This document shows, in pieces, positions 31,001-37,560 of a stretch of DNA of 64,000 nt. The DNA is from Closterium sp. Naga37s-1 (Eukaryota > Streptophyta > Zygnematophyceae > Desmidiales > Closteriaceae), in the NCBI GenBank assembly GCA_947471745.1, contig CANJKZ010000778.1, forward strand, positions 310,001 to 374,000. Direction: 5' to 3'. The position numbers and the translations under genes are program-made. Position 1 is the first letter of the stretch. Every line of letters begins with the position of its first letter. The notes below the pieces were generated by a model, which worked only from the letters and a program-made list of their open reading frames with translations, searched no databases and had not been told where the DNA came from.

Positions 31001-34000
31001 TCGCAGGTTTGATCTGCTTAAGAAGGGTGTAGACATCTTTGCTCTTGACTATGATGCTATTCTTTCTGCCATGTATGCATTGTCTGTTAGTGCTGAGGGT
31101 GACTGCTACCTGTGTCTGCCGCTTGATCCAGGTATAGAGCCAGCAGCTCTTGGTGCGTGCGAGTCTGAGCTCTCAGGTACCGCGTCCGCTGCCTCAGGTG
31201 CGGGTGAGTCTGCGCTTTCAGGTACTGCGCCTTCTACCGCCTTGCACACCTTCACTCTTGACTCAGGTGCTTCCAGGTGTTTCTTCCGTGACAGCACAGC
31301 CCTCACACCGCTCCCTGCACCAGTTGCAGTCTCCCTTGCTGACCCCTCGGGGGGTCCAGTCCTTGCACGGTCTACCACTGTGCTTCCTTGCCCAGCGGTC
31401 CCGTCTGGTTCGCTGTCAGGTCTCCACCTCCCCTCGTTCTCTACGAACTTGGTGAGCAACGCTGTCCTTCAGGACCACTGGGTTGATACCTTCACCCCTG
31501 GAGGACAGCGTGTGGCGATCTGCACGTGCTCCAGGACTGGGCGACACCTGGCCACGTTCACACGTGCGCCAGGGTCGAGCCTTTACACACGGACCACTGT
31601 GTCACCCCAGGTCGCTGCTGTCGGTCAGGCGTCTGTGTCAGGTCAGCTAGACTCCCCTTGCTCGTGTCGCTCCCTGTCGCACCAGACCGTTCTCTGGCAC
31701 CACCGTCTGGGCCACCCCTCCCTGCCCCGTCTTCGTGACATGCACCGTCGCGTCCTTGTGTCTGGTCTTCCCTGGACCCTGCCTCCCCTCCCTGCTTCTC
31801 CTTGCGTCGAGGGGCGGCAGCGCGCCGCTCCTCACTCCTCCTCGTTTCCTCCGACAGAGGCTCCACTGCAGACTCTCCACATGGACGTGTGGGGCCCCGC
31901 CCGTGTCAGCGGACGGGGTGGAGAGCGGTACTTCCTGCTGGTCGTTGACGACTACTCGCGCTACACCACGGTCTTCCCCTTACGCACCAAGGGTGAGGTC
32001 CCTGCTGTCCTGATCCCTTGGATCCGAGCGGTTCGTCTACAGCTACGCAGGAGGTTTCAGACCGACCTCCCTGTTCTGCGTCTGCACTCTGACAGGGGCG
32101 GAGAGTTTGCCTCCGACCTCTTGCGCAGCTTCTGTCAGGAGGAGGGCATCACCCAGTCTTACACGCTTCCGGGCTCACCGCAGCAAAATGGGGTAGCTGA
32201 GCGCCGCATTGGCCTGGTCATGGAGATCGCTCGTACCTCCTTGATCCATGCGGCGGCTCCCCATTTTCTGTGGCCGTTTGCGGTCAGGTACGCCGCACAG
32301 CAGCTCAACCTCTGGCCCCGTGTCTCCGTTCCGGAGACCTCGCCCACACTGCGGTGGACGGGGGAGGTTGGAGACGCGTCGGTGTTCCGGGTCTGGGGTG
32401 CCCGTGCTCTTGTTCGCGATACGTCCGCGGACAAGCTCTCCTCCCGCACCCTTCCCTGTGTCTTCCTCGGCTTTCCGACTGACGCGCCTGGCTGGCAGTT
32501 TTACCACCCCGCCTCGCGCACTGTCCTGTCTTCTCAGGACGTCACTTTTGACGAGTCAGTCCCTTTCTACCGCCTCTTTCCCTACCGCACTGCTCCTCTC
32601 CCTCCCCCGCCGCTCTTCCTCGCTCCAGGTCCCCCTCCGGTAGACTCCCTTCCCCCACAGGGTCCTGCTCCTTCAGGTGTGTCTCAGGTAGACCCACCCC
32701 CCTTAGCTGAGCCTGTCGAGGTCACTAGCGTCTCAGGTGCTGCTGAGGGTGGTACTGCTCGAGGTGCTGCGTCTGGAGGTGCTGAGCCACGGCGTGAGGT
32801 TCTGGAGGGTGAGGTGCCTGCGGGTGCTGAGCCGGTGCGTGAGGTGCTGGAGGGTGCGGAGCCTGGGGGTGCTGAGCCGGTGCGTGAGGTGCTGGAGAGT
32901 GCGGAGCCTGGGGGTGCTGAGCCGGTGCGTGAGGTGCTGGAGGGTGCGGAGCCTGGGGGTGCTGAGCCGGTGCGTGAGGTGCTGGAGAGTGCGGAGCCTG
33001 GGGGCGGTGCAGAGCCTGGGCGCGCGGGGCCTGAGGGTGCTGGACCGGTTTCTCGCCGGCCCCTTACACCAGCGGAGCTGCGAGAGTGGTTTGCGGTTCG
33101 TCAGCGACTGAGGAGGCGTCCTGGAGTTGGCGGTGCTGCCGCTGGTACTGGAGACACTCGTGCTACCACAGGCCCTGGAGGTGCTCGTACTGGAGGTACT
33201 CGAGCTGCCGAGGCCGGTGGTTCTGGGGGTGCTGCTGGTGGTGCTGCTGGTGCTGGAGCTGCTGGAGGTGCTGCTGGAGCTACCGGTGGAGCTGGTGGTG
33301 CTGCTGGAGCTGCTGGAGGTGCTGCTGGAGCTACCGGTGGAGCTGGTGGAGCTGCTGGAGCTGCTGGTGGTGCTGCTGTTGGTGCTGCTGGTGCTGGAGC
33401 TGCTGGTGGTGCTGCTGTTGGCTCTGGGGGTGCTGGAGCTGCTGGAGGTGCTGCTGGAGCTGCTGGTGGTGCTACTGTTGGTGCTGCTGGTGCTGGAGCT
33501 GCTGGTGGTGCAGCTATTGGCTCTGGGGGTGCTGAGCGGCCACGGCCGTACTTCGTTCCGCTCCTTGAGCAGGTTCTTGGTCTCCCGCCTTCTCCTGCTC
33601 CTCCCCCTTCCTTAGAGTGTCCACCGCCTGTCTTGTCGCCGCCACAGCTACAGCCCACCTCCCCGCTGCCTACTCCGTCTCCGTACGCTGGTCCGACAGG
33701 AGGTCTTGCTGAGCGTCGTGAGCCTGCGTCTCGTCCTGCGTCGCCTGTTCGTGCTGCTCGCGCTAGTCGTCGTAGTCCGCGTCCTCCTCCTGTTGCTGGC
33801 ACGCATCGGATGACTCTGCGTCCTTCCACTGCTCCACAGCGTGTCCCTCTACCGTCTCCTCCTGAGTCCTCTCTTCCTACCCTTGCTGACCCGGAGTCTG
33901 ACTCCCTTCGTGCTGCTAGTCCTGCTGTCACGCGTCTCCTAGCCATTGTTGTCACTGACCCTTCCTTTGAGTCTGCTGCTGCGTCTGCGCTGGTTGCCGA

Positions 34001-36894
34001 GCTTGTCGACTTTGCTGCTCGCTGTCGTCTAGACTACGCTGCCAGTCTAGTTGCTGAGTCTGAGTCTGTCTGTCCTCCGTCCGTCGGGGGTGAGTGTGCC
34101 CTTGGCACGGACGTCCTTGAGGACAGGCAGGAGGAGTTCCAGTGTTTGGCTGCTGCTTCACCTCATCTCGTGTCCATGCTGCTTGCCCCTGAGAGAGACC
34201 CGGATGCACTAGACATCCCGACTCCGCGTTCTTACGCAGAGGCGGTTGAGGGTCCCTACTCCTCTCAGTGGCAGGCAGCCATGGACGCAGAGATGGCTTC
34301 CTGGAAGTCCACAGGCACCTACGTCGACGAGGTTCCCCCACCTGTGGCGAACATTGTCGATGGCATGTGGATCTTCAGGGTGAAGCGGCCGCCGGGTTCT
34401 CCGCCTGTCTTCAAGGCGCGTTACGTTGCTTGTGGCTTCAGTCAGCGGCAGGGAGTTGACTACTTTCAGACCTTCTCTCCCACCCCGAAGATGACCACTC
34501 TTCGGGTACTGCTGCACGTCGCTGCTCAGCGTGACTACGAGCTTCACTCTCTTGACTTCAGCACAACCTTTCTACAGGGCAGCCTGCACGAGGAGATCTG
34601 GCTGCGCCGCCCACCTGGCTTCACTGAGTCGTTTCCCCCTGGTACCCAGTGGAGCCTCCGGCGGCCAGTCTACGGTCTCCGCCAGGCACCTCGTGAGTGG
34701 CAAGACACACTGAGGACTACACTTGCGGCTCTTGGGTTTGCTCCTTCTACTGCTGATCCGTCGCTGTTTCTACGCACCGACACTTCACTGCCGCCGTTCT
34801 ACATCCTCGTGTACGTCGACGACTTGGTCTTTGCTACTGCTGACACTGAGGCACTGACTCTAGTGAAGTCGGAGCTGCAGAAGAGACACACGTGCACAGA
34901 CCTGGGTGAGCTGCGCAGCTATCTTGGCTTGCAGATCACTCGGGACAGAGCACGCCGCACCATCACTCTGACCCAGTCACACATGGTGCAGCAGGTCCTT
35001 CAGCGCTTCGACTTCCAGTTCTCCTCGCCACAGTCCACTCCTCTGCCTACTGGTCACTCGCTCTCAGCTCTGCCTTCGGATGAGTCCGTAGAGCCGAGTG
35101 GCCCGTATCCAGAGCTTGTGGGCTGCCTCATGTACCTGATGACCTGCACTCGCCCTGACCTCGCTTACCCTCTCAGCATCCTGGCACGCTACGTTGCGCC
35201 CGGGAGACACCATCCAGAGCACTGGAAGGCAGCTAAGAGGGTGATGCGTTACTTGTGCAGTACGTCAGGCATGGGGCTCGTGCTTGGAGGACGGGGTCCA
35301 GTTGTCCTCACTGGTCACGCAGACGCTTCTTGGGTTGACGACTTGGCTACGCAGCGGTCATCACAGGGTTACACCTTCAGCCTTTGCTCCAATTCTGTCT
35401 CTTGGCGGTCTACCCGCTCTTCTTCTGTTCTCAGCTCTAGCTGTGAGGCTGAGATCTACGCAGGGGCCATGGCTGCACAGGAGCTGCGTTGGCTCACCTA
35501 CCTGCTAACCGACTTGGGCGAGGTGCCTCGTTCTCCCCCAGTTCTGTACGTCGATAACAAGGCAATGATTGCTTTGTGTCGCGAACAGAGGTTGGAGCAC
35601 AGAACGAAGCACATCGCTCTTCGCTACTTCCTTGCTCGGGAGCTGTAGCAGCGTGGTCAGCTTCGTCTTGCCTACGTGGCCTCTCAGGCCAACACTGCTG
35701 ATGTGTTCACCAAGGCACTTTCGCCTCCTGACCATCAGCGCTTCTGTACTGCACTTGGCCTTGTTCCTATGTCTTCTCACTTACTTACTTCTTGACCTTG
35801 CCTGTACTGTGATCTATATTGTATACCTGCATGCCTACACTTGTTCGGTAGTGATCACTATACTTTTGCTTTTGCATATATATTTCTGCATGCGGACTGG
35901 CCCTTTGGCCCTTTGCTTGTGCTCAGATTGTGTGGTGACGTTGTGATCCACCCTGAGCTTGCTTTGCTTCTCTTGACTGGTCTTGTGACCCCTTGTTCTC
36001 CCCCACTTTGCCTATGGGGGTGTGTCAAATGATATATATGTTTAGGCTATAGTGGGGTAGCCAATATGGGGTACAGCCCCTTTTTAGGGTTTCATATTTG
36101 TACCAATCTCATTCATAGTTCATTCATTCCTGCCTACTATCTTAACAATGGCAGGAGAAGAGGGCGCAGGGAGAGGCGTGAGAACAGCACTGGTGCATTG
36201 GTTGGGCAGATGCAATTGGAAACGAGGGTGTGCAGTTTCCTAACTGAGACAACTGGCACTCACATACCCACTTTGATCCATGTGGTGGACGCCTGGTTGG
36301 GCAGATGCGAGTAGATGAGGAACATGAGGATGAGCGCTGCACGGGGGAAAGAGGCGGGGGGTTAGAGGAGGGAGGGGTGAGAGGAGGGAGGGGGGGAGAG
36401 GCGGGAACGGGGGAGAGGAGGGGTAGGAGAGCAAGGGGACCCAGAGGTAGTGCATGAGGAGCATGAGGATGAGCGCTGCTCGGGGAAAAGAGACCGGGTG
36501 GGAGAGGAGGAGAGGAGGGTAGTGGAGGGCGCGGGTGTAGAGGAGAGAGTGTGGGAAGGAGAGGGAAAGGGAGGGGAAGCAGAAGTATTTTAGGTCTAGC
36601 TGCCTTGCATATGCACAAACATCTAACAGTAAATAGGTGCAGGAATATTCTGTTTTTCACGAACCAGAGAGTGAGCACGACACAGGTGCGTTTGAAAGAA
36701 CAAAATTGCGTAATTGTTACAACGCATAAGAACTGCTTACACTGCAGGAGAAGGAAGAAAAGCTCGCCATATGCAGTAAAGGGGACCTTTTTAAAGAGGC
36801 AGTACCCCACGGAAATAGTGTAGCCAATACACTCGATTTCAAACGACGGTACACTCAGGCCCTCTATGCTGTTGCTGCGGATGATCACAAGGAT
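13002..36894 (-). CDS. MPU1: MPU1 homologue (PQ-loop protein), spliced, broken by retrotransposons; 5' exons not in the window
   Basis: Seven exons can be joined on the minus strand: 36894-36741, 36336-36264, 28694-28628, 28115-28056, 27769-27709, 27457-27416, and 27132-26992 continued at 13053-13002. All introns are GT-AG and phases fit. The product contains GLSVPSFEIECIGYTISVGY, the second PQ motif (GRIPQMWSN), KSTGQLSVFTTFLTFAGC, RLFTSIQEKAPIS and a Lys-rich tail. From memory this aligns without gaps to plant MPU1 proteins over these exons. MPU1 (Lec35) is an ER membrane protein with PQ-loop repeats, needed for use of dolichol-phosphate mannose and glucose in N-glycan and GPI-anchor synthesis. 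Exons for the N-terminus and first PQ motif are missing. Element C splits the last exon and E sits in an intron. This allele is probably altered; function is unknown. Confidence 0.85.
13054..13187 (+). repeat. Element C 5' LTR
   Basis: 134 bp, TGTCAGAAC...CTTTCCACA, after target duplication TTAAT. Confidence 0.95.
13188..13202 (+). other. Element C primer-binding site
   Basis: TGGAATCAGAGCAGG next to the LTR, similar to the tRNA-iMet complement TGGTATCAGAGC. Confidence 0.85.
13203..14242 (+). repeat. Element C leader with GC-rich minisatellite
   Basis: About 1 kb before the gag ATG. From about 13290 to 13870 it is an array of CGGCCCCGCCGCCCTCA(C/C)GTCG-like units; 13910-14165 is an array of CCGAGCCGCC units. 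Long open frames inside are repeat-driven Pro/Arg/Ala low complexity. Plan and length equal those of element B but the repeat unit is different. Confidence 0.85.
14243..20107 (+). CDS. Element C Gag-Pol polyprotein (1,955 of about 1,971 codons)
   Basis: Start MATPSVIAFDAEG (ATG 14243). The frame is also open 14 codons upstream, but B and E start at the same M-A-T. Approximate order: gag core 1-255; Gly-rich tract 259-335; CX13CX3HX4C motif near 380; protease LDSGASRSFF near 508; LWHHRLGHP near 664; integrase 730-900 with VVDDYSRY, SDRGGEF and PQQNGIAERR; integrase C-terminal DVTFDESVPFYRLFPYRT; an Ala/Gly/Glu/Pro linker; RT from about 1495 with YVDD near 1645; RNase H from about 1810 with TGHADASWADD, SCEAEIYA and LYVDNKAMLALC. 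The last codons are replaced by 14 codons read from the D LTR (to TGA at 20149). The RNase H core is complete, so the product might still be active. Confidence 0.95.
20108..20976 (-). repeat. Element D 3' LTR (left copy)
   Basis: 869 bp, TGTTATAGATTAAGG...CACTCAACA on the plus strand. On the element's sense strand it carries a Trp-rich open frame of about 99 codons (20374-20673), which is also present in the solo copy at 38432-39298. Confidence 0.95.
20977..20995 (-). other. Element D polypurine tract
   Basis: On the minus strand GCCAGAGGGGGAGTT lies directly against the 3' LTR, as expected for the plus-strand primer. Confidence 0.8.
21034..25506 (-). CDS. Element D Gag-Pol polyprotein, intact
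   Basis: 1,490 codons without interruption, starting MGAEEMNQGSGD (ATG 25504-25506). Order: gag with ALDGSNYEEWSGRMRSAFK and LRQQILQEDFRRR; an RGRGRG basic stretch; canonical zinc knuckle CWYCKKAGHPWFKC; protease WVIDSGCTSHM; pre-integrase WHERLCHVN; integrase with TIVDDHTRAVWVY, RTDNGGEF and PQQNGVAERFNRTL; a Gln-rich linker; RT with IDITTAFLNG-type first Asp (MDITTAFLNG) and LLVYVDDILLFSE; RNase H with CYTDASFNSV, SSCETEYMAL, FCDNESAVKLAKN and HQQAADILTKRLAE. All catalytic residues of protease, integrase, RT and RNase H are visible. Length is in the normal range for plant copia polyproteins. Confidence 0.97.
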   Translation of the reverse strand: MGAEEMNQGSGDAAEKRSEPPPSKIEALDGSNYEEWSGRMRSAFKRYKLLKIAMGEEKMPGEGDARDRWIEKSAVLYDLILQSVNNDMFQHIKDLVELDDSGPKAWKLLRDVIQPNTLPMVIVLEKELAALSMKPGDDVKPVLDKIKDTYARMAAAGSEVSQMQQCTKIISVLDNSWDNLIPTLNVQQDKWTPEWLRQQILQEDFRRRHTGGGAANKTAEGYGAAGGSRGRGGGRGRGRGRGFGRGRGRGDYNEGHGSSGGRGSTRMEGACWYCKKAGHPWFKCFSRPEGWAPPGMKPPSGERARGGAVQGSGAQGDGAQGKADPGMFLMVEDVQGSGGDVGSVGKVVMHPLTHWVIDSGCTSHMTPRADLLDEVKPPGKIKFVAAASGALLPVIGVGNAKVMGANGELVGLGNVLLVEGLSANLLSVRRLQKSKAEVTFGPTSCRAKLGKLLLWKLEEKSSCIKDLWQLPIIPWKGKPPATAKAAAAAKATAGGEETAPTAGALDAVKKVQQPQQPHGEVLAGVDATAAWAKASSGSGEADWETWHERLCHVNIPMLQKLVKDGCLKGLEVKGGAKEIGSCPTCLETKFTKFPFRSSTGPAKAPLSLVHMDVVGPTRALSLSGSRYFLTIVDDHTRAVWVYPLKTKGEVAAAVLKEWMPRAQRESGHKVKVIRTDNGGEFIGADFEKELKRKGIQHQLTVPYNPQQNGVAERFNRTLQEGARTLLGRAGLPDPFWVTALRQVVVVKNRVLATVGDKQWVPYTKWYGIAPAVNMLRAFGCMVVFHVPKEKRGKLEASGRWGVHLGLAKDHKGWLIWDLTSQQLTVSRDVKFLESLYYKEWKQQQQQKLPTTPLIVEADEVQRPSRQVEVSVSENEISGVTEDGGEPEVEEQQQQQQQQQPQQQEEQGAPQGAGRTADRPRRDVRPPNRLTYASRGKPKVVRAGSVAEQCDEDEIAHCYWAAVPEPKTLAEALSGPDAEKWKQSVKEEYDSLLENETWELCELPPGKKAISSKLIFRYKYGPDGALTRYKSRLVAKGFQQTKGKDFNELYAPVGKGTTLRVSLAMAAYRGWRVKQMDITTAFLNGIILEELYMLQPEGLDDGSGRVCRLKKAIYGLKQAPRAWYHKLEETLLAGGFKKSECDHSLFLLQEKEQFLMLLVYVDDILLFSESSAMIEHVEEMLEMQFKCSKMGDVKYYLGMHVERDLDKGVLRLHQRKYCEGLAEKYGLQDGGKPATPLPSGFTVEPCAEEEVVGESDRKLFHSMVGALNYAANYTRPDIAFATSRLASVVSRPSHEQLEAAKRLVRYVSTTALVGLEYSAVRQRLQRGAADLGKGEMLLTCYTDASFNSVKADGTSIGGYVCLFGGGAVSWRSKKQNEVGQSSCETEYMALHHGAKEVVWLRRLLEEIGVCQKEPTVIFCDNESAVKLAKNACLHGLTKHIRPKWHWVRRLLDKEVRLEIVKTHQQAADILTKRLAESEHWKGMKLAGMSVH
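25712..25727 (-). other. Element D primer-binding site
   Basis: On the minus strand AGTGGTATCAGAGGTG follows the 5' LTR; TGGTATCAGAG is the tRNA-iMet complement used by plant copia elements. Confidence 0.9.
25728..26596 (-). repeat. Element D 5' LTR (right copy)
   Basis: 869 bp, no difference from 20108-20976 found by eye, followed by target duplication GCTTC. Confidence 0.95.
26602..26652 (+). CDS. Element C Pol, last 16 codons and stop, stranded by element D
   Basis: After the second GCTTC the C frame continues CTQLGLVPVLPHLLSS and stops with TGA at 26650-26652. It corresponds to CTLLGLVPTLPHLLTS in B. Confidence 0.9.
   Translation, partial: CTQLGLVPVLPHLLSS
26653..26857 (+). other. Element C 3' untranslated block with polypurine tract
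   Basis: Same conserved block as in B (TTGTGATCCACCCTGAGCTT...TATGGGGGTG) before the LTR, with a short TATATA run near 26700. Confidence 0.8.
26858..26991 (+). repeat. Element C 3' LTR
   Basis: 134 bp, the same as the 5' LTR by eye, followed by TTAAT (26992-26996). Read on the minus strand it gives the interrupted host exon a new stop codon at 26969-26971. Confidence 0.95.
26992..27132 (-). CDS. MPU1: MPU1 homologue, last exon (coding part right of element C)
   Basis: Acceptor GCTTCGCAG ends at 27133; the exon reads (A)TG GCC ATT GGG... giving MAIGSILGVLSHGTIFAQIVYY, a transmembrane segment, then TYVRKGKD and a basic tail. It matches the last membrane segment of plant MPU1 proteins in position and length. 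Element C interrupts it after KVEKL. In the present allele the frame runs into the LTR and stops after seven foreign residues. Confidence 0.85.
27133..27415 (-). other. MPU1 intron
   Basis: 283 bp between donor GTAAG (27415) and acceptor CAG (27133); pyrimidine-rich on the minus strand. Nothing else is seen in it. Confidence 0.75.
27416..27457 (-). CDS. MPU1: MPU1 homologue, exon with the FTSIQEKAPIS motif
   Basis: 42-bp exon between acceptor GCCGCAG and donor GTAAG. With the preceding G it encodes ARLFTSIQEKAPIS, the most diagnostic motif of the MPU1 family (FTS-QE in animals and plants). Confidence 0.9.
27458..27708 (-). other. MPU1 intron
   Basis: 251 bp, GTGAGC...CAG. No other feature is seen. 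Confidence 0.75.
27709..27769 (-). CDS. MPU1: MPU1 homologue, exon with KSTGQLS
   Basis: 61-bp exon, acceptor CATGAGCAG, donor GTGAGC. It encodes GKSTGQLSVFTTFLTFAGCI plus one base. The KSTG(Q/E)LS...F...AG block follows the second PQ motif in the family and is in the expected phase with both neighbours. Confidence 0.9.
27770..28055 (-). other. MPU1 intron with short-period repeats
   Basis: 286 bp. It includes degenerate ATGACATGACATG/GGCATGGCACGG runs at about 27838-27860 and 27985-28020, a decayed simple repeat of period 5. No open frame of interest. Confidence 0.7.
28056..28115 (-). CDS. MPU1: MPU1 homologue, exon with the second PQ motif
   Basis: 60-bp exon (20 codons, phase 0 at both ends), acceptor TCATGCAG, donor GTGAGC. 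It encodes NAQTALFTIGRIPQMWSNYV; the PQ dipeptide after a small hydrophobic run is the hallmark of PQ-loop transporters and relatives. Confidence 0.9.
28116..28627 (-). other. MPU1 intron
   Basis: 512 bp. It contains a (GGGAC/GGGAT)n simple repeat at about 28150-28195 on the plus strand. No element or second gene is seen. Confidence 0.7.
28628..28694 (-). CDS. MPU1: MPU1 homologue, exon YSALVPVLFSGAMSASLYETIY
   Basis: 67-bp exon, acceptor TACTACAG, donor GTGAGT. One base completes the codon split by the previous exon, then 22 codons. It aligns in length with the membrane segment and loop before the second PQ motif. Its first ~35 bp, with the splice site, recur in the upstream intron. Confidence 0.85.
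28695..28981 (-). repeat. Tandem array of partial exon copies in the MPU1 intron
   Basis: Units of about 100-130 bp repeat the start of the adjacent exon: GAGAACAGCACTGGTACCAGGGCGGAGTAGCTGT at the exon recurs near 28760-28795 and, diverged, near 28878-28912, each with the same GA-rich spacer. A further partial unit lies across element E at about 36165-36192. Read on the minus strand the copies still spell SYSALVPVLFS and SYPALVPVLLS. Confidence 0.8.
28982..29106 (+). repeat. Element E 5' LTR
   Basis: 125 bp, TGTCAAATG...TATCTTAACA, after target duplication ATGGC. Confidence 0.95.
29107..29121 (+). other. Element E primer-binding site
   Basis: TGGTTTCAGAGCAGG directly after the LTR; the same site occurs in reverse in element F (45490-45504). 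Confidence 0.85.
29122..29775 (+). repeat. Element E leader with GC-rich minisatellite
   Basis: About 650 bp before the gag ATG, mostly units like GCCCGCGCCCTGCTGCGCC. It differs in sequence from the leaders of B and C. No credible gene. Confidence 0.85.
29776..30378 (+). pseudogene. Element E Gag N-terminus, ended by TAG
   Basis: Starts MATLRVLSFDTEGRPVEFDAWLDDLQLYL and follows the family gag core (SLFDHTSGA, RSQWLTRDAAARLAIRNHLP, DAVVARYSSPATAALSRLMLPYLFPEL, DLITHLRSSDARVRAAL) for 200 codons. A TAG stands where relatives have a Glu codon in LLAAEKSI. The frame continues after it with AAARGAPRTPIFEGC to about 30567. Confidence 0.85.
30568..35648 (+). pseudogene. Element E Gag C-terminus and Pol up to RNase H
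   Basis: From a frame shift at about 30567 the sequence is open for nearly 1,700 codons (the open frame itself begins upstream at 30438, but that part is out of the family frame). It starts in the Gly-rich tract and continues with the motif CPYVIRTGERAGQTC...HPQQRC, protease LDSGASRCFF, LWHHRLGHP, integrase (SDRGGEFAS, PQQNGVAERR), a linker with repeated EPVREVLE(G/S)AEPGGA and long GAAGGAAGA runs, RT (ILVYVDDLVFAT) and RNase H (TGHADASWVDD, SSCEAEIYA, LYVDNKAMIALC). A TAG at 35646-35648 replaces a CAG codon of relatives. RT has ARYVACGF where others have ARYVARGF. Confidence 0.85.
35649..35795 (+). pseudogene. Element E RNase H C-terminal end after TAG
   Basis: Same frame after the TAG: QRGQLRLAYVASQANTADVFTKALSPPDHQRFC... 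ending HLLTS and TGA at 35793-35795. The CAG-to-TAG change is one C-to-T transition. Confidence 0.85.
35796..36022 (+). other. Element E 3' untranslated block with polypurine tract
   Basis: Contains the conserved GTGATCCACCCTGAGCTTGCT and CCCCACTTTGCCTATGGGGGTG blocks before the LTR. Confidence 0.8.
36023..36147 (+). repeat. Element E 3' LTR
   Basis: 125 bp; one difference from the 5' LTR by eye (TACAGCCCC against TACAACCCC), followed by ATGGC. Confidence 0.95.
36148..36263 (-). repeat. MPU1 intron right of element E, with exon-derived fragments
   Basis: Holds the rest of the partial-exon array (GTGAGAACAGCACTGGTGC near 36178) and a partial copy of the neighbouring exon end (GGTTGGGCAGATGC at about 36200-36213, also at 36295-36308). 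Without element E this intron would be about 400 bp. Confidence 0.7.
36264..36336 (-). CDS. MPU1: MPU1 homologue, exon LILMFLIYSHLPNQASTTWIKVG
   Basis: 73-bp exon, acceptor CCGTGCAG, donor GTGAGT after GGT AT. Another donor (GTATG) lies five bases upstream, but only the GTGAGT choice keeps frame with the next exon and gives the family length. It corresponds to the membrane segment ending in TTWI-R/K in plant proteins. Confidence 0.85.
36337..36740 (-). other. MPU1 intron with a partial exon copy
   Basis: 404 bp; GA-rich on the plus strand, therefore long polypyrimidine on the sense strand. At about 36448-36495 it holds a diverged copy of the neighbouring exon's acceptor end (GAGCATGAGGATGAGCGCTGC plus flank). 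Confidence 0.75.
36741..36894 (-). CDS. MPU1: MPU1 homologue, exon ILVIIRSNSIEGLSVPSFEIE
   Basis: 154-bp exon, acceptor TTTTTGCAG, donor GTAAG. It encodes ILVIIRSNSIEGLSVPSFEIECIGYTISVGYCLFKKVPFTAYGELFFLLLQ. This is the region right after the first PQ motif in the family (K-S-x-x-GLS...E...GY-IS...PFSA-GE). It is the most 5' exon I can place; the codons for the first PQ motif should lie farther right. Confidence 0.85.
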
Positions 36895-37560
36895 CTGCAA
36901 AAAGGTATGCAAACAGGGGGGGAAAAGTATATATATTTATAACAACTTATACATGCAATATAAGGGGCGGTGCACTCTCCACTGACTGAGGCCCTCGATG
37001 CTGTTGATTCGGATGATCACAAGGATCTGCAAGAAGGTAGGAGAGAAAAGGCAAACGAAAACAGAACCATTGTCATATGTCATCCAAAGGAGGGTATACC
37101 AGAAGTTGATCTCTCTCAGCGCTGCTACTGTGGAATGGATGTCAAGGAGAGTCGGTAAAGGAGGCGACTCTCCTTGACATTCACAGCAAACGACAGAAGG
37201 AAGCGAAATCACTCACAGATGCAGTAGCAATGCACACAAAACCCTCATGCTGTTGCTGCGAATGATCCGAAAGGAGTGAAAGAGAGGAAAGTTGACAAGA
37301 GAGAACACTTGACATCCACGAGCCCATGGTCTCGTGGCGACCCCATGATCAGGAGTGTGGTCTCGTAAAACCACACTCGACAAGATGGGATGGCATCGTG
37401 GCACACCAGGACCCTCTCTGCTGTTATTACTAACGGACGCTCTATCACTAACGACTTACCGAACAGTCTGTTAGTGACAGAAACTACTAGCACTGCAATG
37501 TGTATGAGGCTCCTGTGAGCCTGGCAAAGCCGCACCCCATCACCTTTGTTGAATCGCCTC
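36895..37560 (-). other. MPU1 intron with three further partial exon copies
   Basis: 666 bp up to element F. Copies of the acceptor end of the 36741-36894 exon occur at about 36988-37031 (reads ILVIIRINSIEGLS), 37240-37275 (diverged, reads IIRSNSM) and weakly 37409-37435. A perfect 16-bp hairpin lies at 37139-37180. I found no N-terminal MPU1 exon here. Confidence 0.7.
37139..37180. repeat. Perfect 16-bp inverted repeat
   Basis: ATGTCAAGGAGAGTCG (37139-37154) and its exact reverse complement (37165-37180) separated by 10 bp, in a host intron. It could be the footprint of a small element or a hairpin in the transcript. Confidence 0.85.

Larger units (their letters stand above)
28982..36147 (+). 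mobile_element. Element E: Ty1/copia retrotransposon in an MPU1 intron
   Basis: LTRs of 125 bp (28982-29106 and 36023-36147) differ at one base by eye, flanked by ATGGC (28977-28981 and 36148-36152). It lies between MPU1 exons, inside the partial-exon array, antisense to the gene. Same plan as B and C but with three coding lesions: TAG at 30376-30378, a frame shift near 30567 and TAG at 35646-35648. It is young by LTR identity but not autonomous. Confidence 0.95.

Noticed and set aside
36142..36560. Single long open frame over the MPU1 exon and intron on the minus strand
   Set aside because: Splice sites and family alignment show that only 36264-36336 and 36741-36894 are coding; the rest is polypyrimidine intron.
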